NCBI GenBank assembly: GCA_020028535.1
Contig: JAIBHM010000129.1
Location: 1 to 5,334 of the forward strand
Direction: 5' to 3'
From: Armatimonadota bacterium
GTDB taxonomy: Bacteria; Sysuimicrobiota; Sysuimicrobiia; Sysuimicrobiales; Kaftiobacteriaceae
DNA: 5,334 bases
Each line of letters starts with the position of its first letter. The stretch's first letter is position 1. The notes beneath the pieces are model-generated. The model made no database searches, was not told the origin of the DNA, and saw only the letters and a program-made list of their open reading frames with translations. A program made the translations under genes and the position numbers. Below, one piece after another: positions 4,949 to 5,334 of this stretch.

Positions 4949-5334
4949 ATGACGGATCGGCTAAGGATAGCCCTGGAAGCTAGGCGACGAGAGATCGCAG
5001 ATGCTCTGCATGAGGCGGAAGAGGAGCTTGTCGCGTGCCGGAATCGGTGCGCGGAGTTGGAGGATTTGATCGCTCTCGCGAAATCTGCCCTTGATCACCG
5101 GGACGTGAGAATAGAGCGCGAGGATCTAGGACCGGTCAGCAAAGTCACTTTGCACGAAGAAATGGCGGGTATCCTTGCGGAGTATGGCAACAAGGGCATG
5201 AGAGCGAGAGACCTGGCCAGGGCTGTCAACACGCGCGGACGGTATGCGAAACGGGATGGTTCACCCGTGGAGATCAATCAGATCCACGCGAGAGTCCACA
5301 ACAATCCTCACTTATTCCGCAGAGAAGACTTCAA
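4949..5334 (+). CDS. Coiled-coil plus winged-helix (HARE-HTH-like) putative DNA-binding protein, 3' end cut off
   Basis: 128 codons are visible from ATG 4949 to the window edge, with no stop. GAGG (4936-4939) lies 9 nt before the ATG, and an in-frame stop at 4922-4924 excludes longer forms apart from a TTG at 4925. Residues 5-50 are a charged amphipathic helix with a regular heptad: Leu20, 27, Cys34, Ile41, Leu48 at one position and Ala23, Cys30, Leu37, Ala44 at the other. This predicts a dimerising coiled coil. Residues 66-127 look like a winged helix: a helix HEEMAGILAEYG, then GMRARDLARAVNTRGRY, a basic turn AKRDGSP, a recognition-type helix VEINQIHARVHNNP and the strand-like HLFRRED. This resembles the HARE-HTH class, found in restriction enzymes, RNA polymerase delta and other DNA-linked proteins. 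The protein may end soon, or the fold may be the front of a larger effector. ATA, CTA, AGG and AGA codons set it apart from the transporters. Confidence 0.82.
   Translation, partial: MTDRLRIALEARRREIADALHEAEEELVACRNRCAELEDLIALAKSALDHRDVRIEREDLGPVSKVTLHEEMAGILAEYGNKGMRARDLARAVNTRGRYAKRDGSPVEINQIHARVHNNPHLFRREDF

Noticed and set aside
5095..5277. 60-codon minus-strand frame inside the last gene
   Set aside because: It is antisense to a better-supported coding frame that has its own promoter, ribosome site and domain structure.

Overview
The window comes from a high-GC bacterium. The transporter genes are roughly two-thirds G+C, and most starts have good Shine-Dalgarno sequences. Nothing in the sequence fixes the phylum. 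The proteins look like those of free-living, heterotrophic, transporter-rich lineages (Bacillota, Chloroflexota, Sysuimicrobiota/Armatimonadota-like), but that is only an impression.

Layout. (1) Minus strand, 1072 to 1: a polar amino acid ABC importer. It has a lipoprotein substrate-binding protein (245..1072), then a strong GC-rich hairpin in the gap (193..217), then the first 57 codons of its permease, which runs off the left edge. (2) 1073..1219: a divergent intergenic region with a 9-bp-arm inverted repeat next to the binding-protein start. (3) Plus strand, 1220..4780: a dipeptide ABC importer, dppA-dppB-dppC. A strong Rho-independent terminator (about 2841..2880) separates dppA from dppB. 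Immediately after it an extended -10 element (TGT-TAGACT) lies 7 nt before the dppB ATG, which has no Shine-Dalgarno, so dppBC may have its own leaderless transcript. dppB and dppC overlap by 8 nt. The two ATPase subunits (dppD, dppF) expected after dppC are not there. (4) 4781..5334: a different kind of DNA. A more AT-rich spacer holds a near-consensus sigma-70-type promoter (TTGACA, 17 bp, TGT-TACTAT). A perfect 26-bp palindrome follows at about +8, then the start of a gene for a coiled-coil plus winged-helix protein, cut by the right edge. Its codon use (ATA, CTA, AGG, AGA) and lower GC (about 58% over 4981..5280 by hand count) differ from the transporters, which suggests accessory or acquired DNA.

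How it works together. Both importers scavenge amino nitrogen and carbon: one takes free amino acids, the other short peptides. They are transcribed away from a shared 147-bp region. In both, a hairpin follows the binding-protein gene, which fits making more binding protein than permease. The right end is the least explained part and the best candidate for something new: a putative DNA-binding protein, possibly self-regulated through the palindrome. The window does not show enough of it to assign a system.
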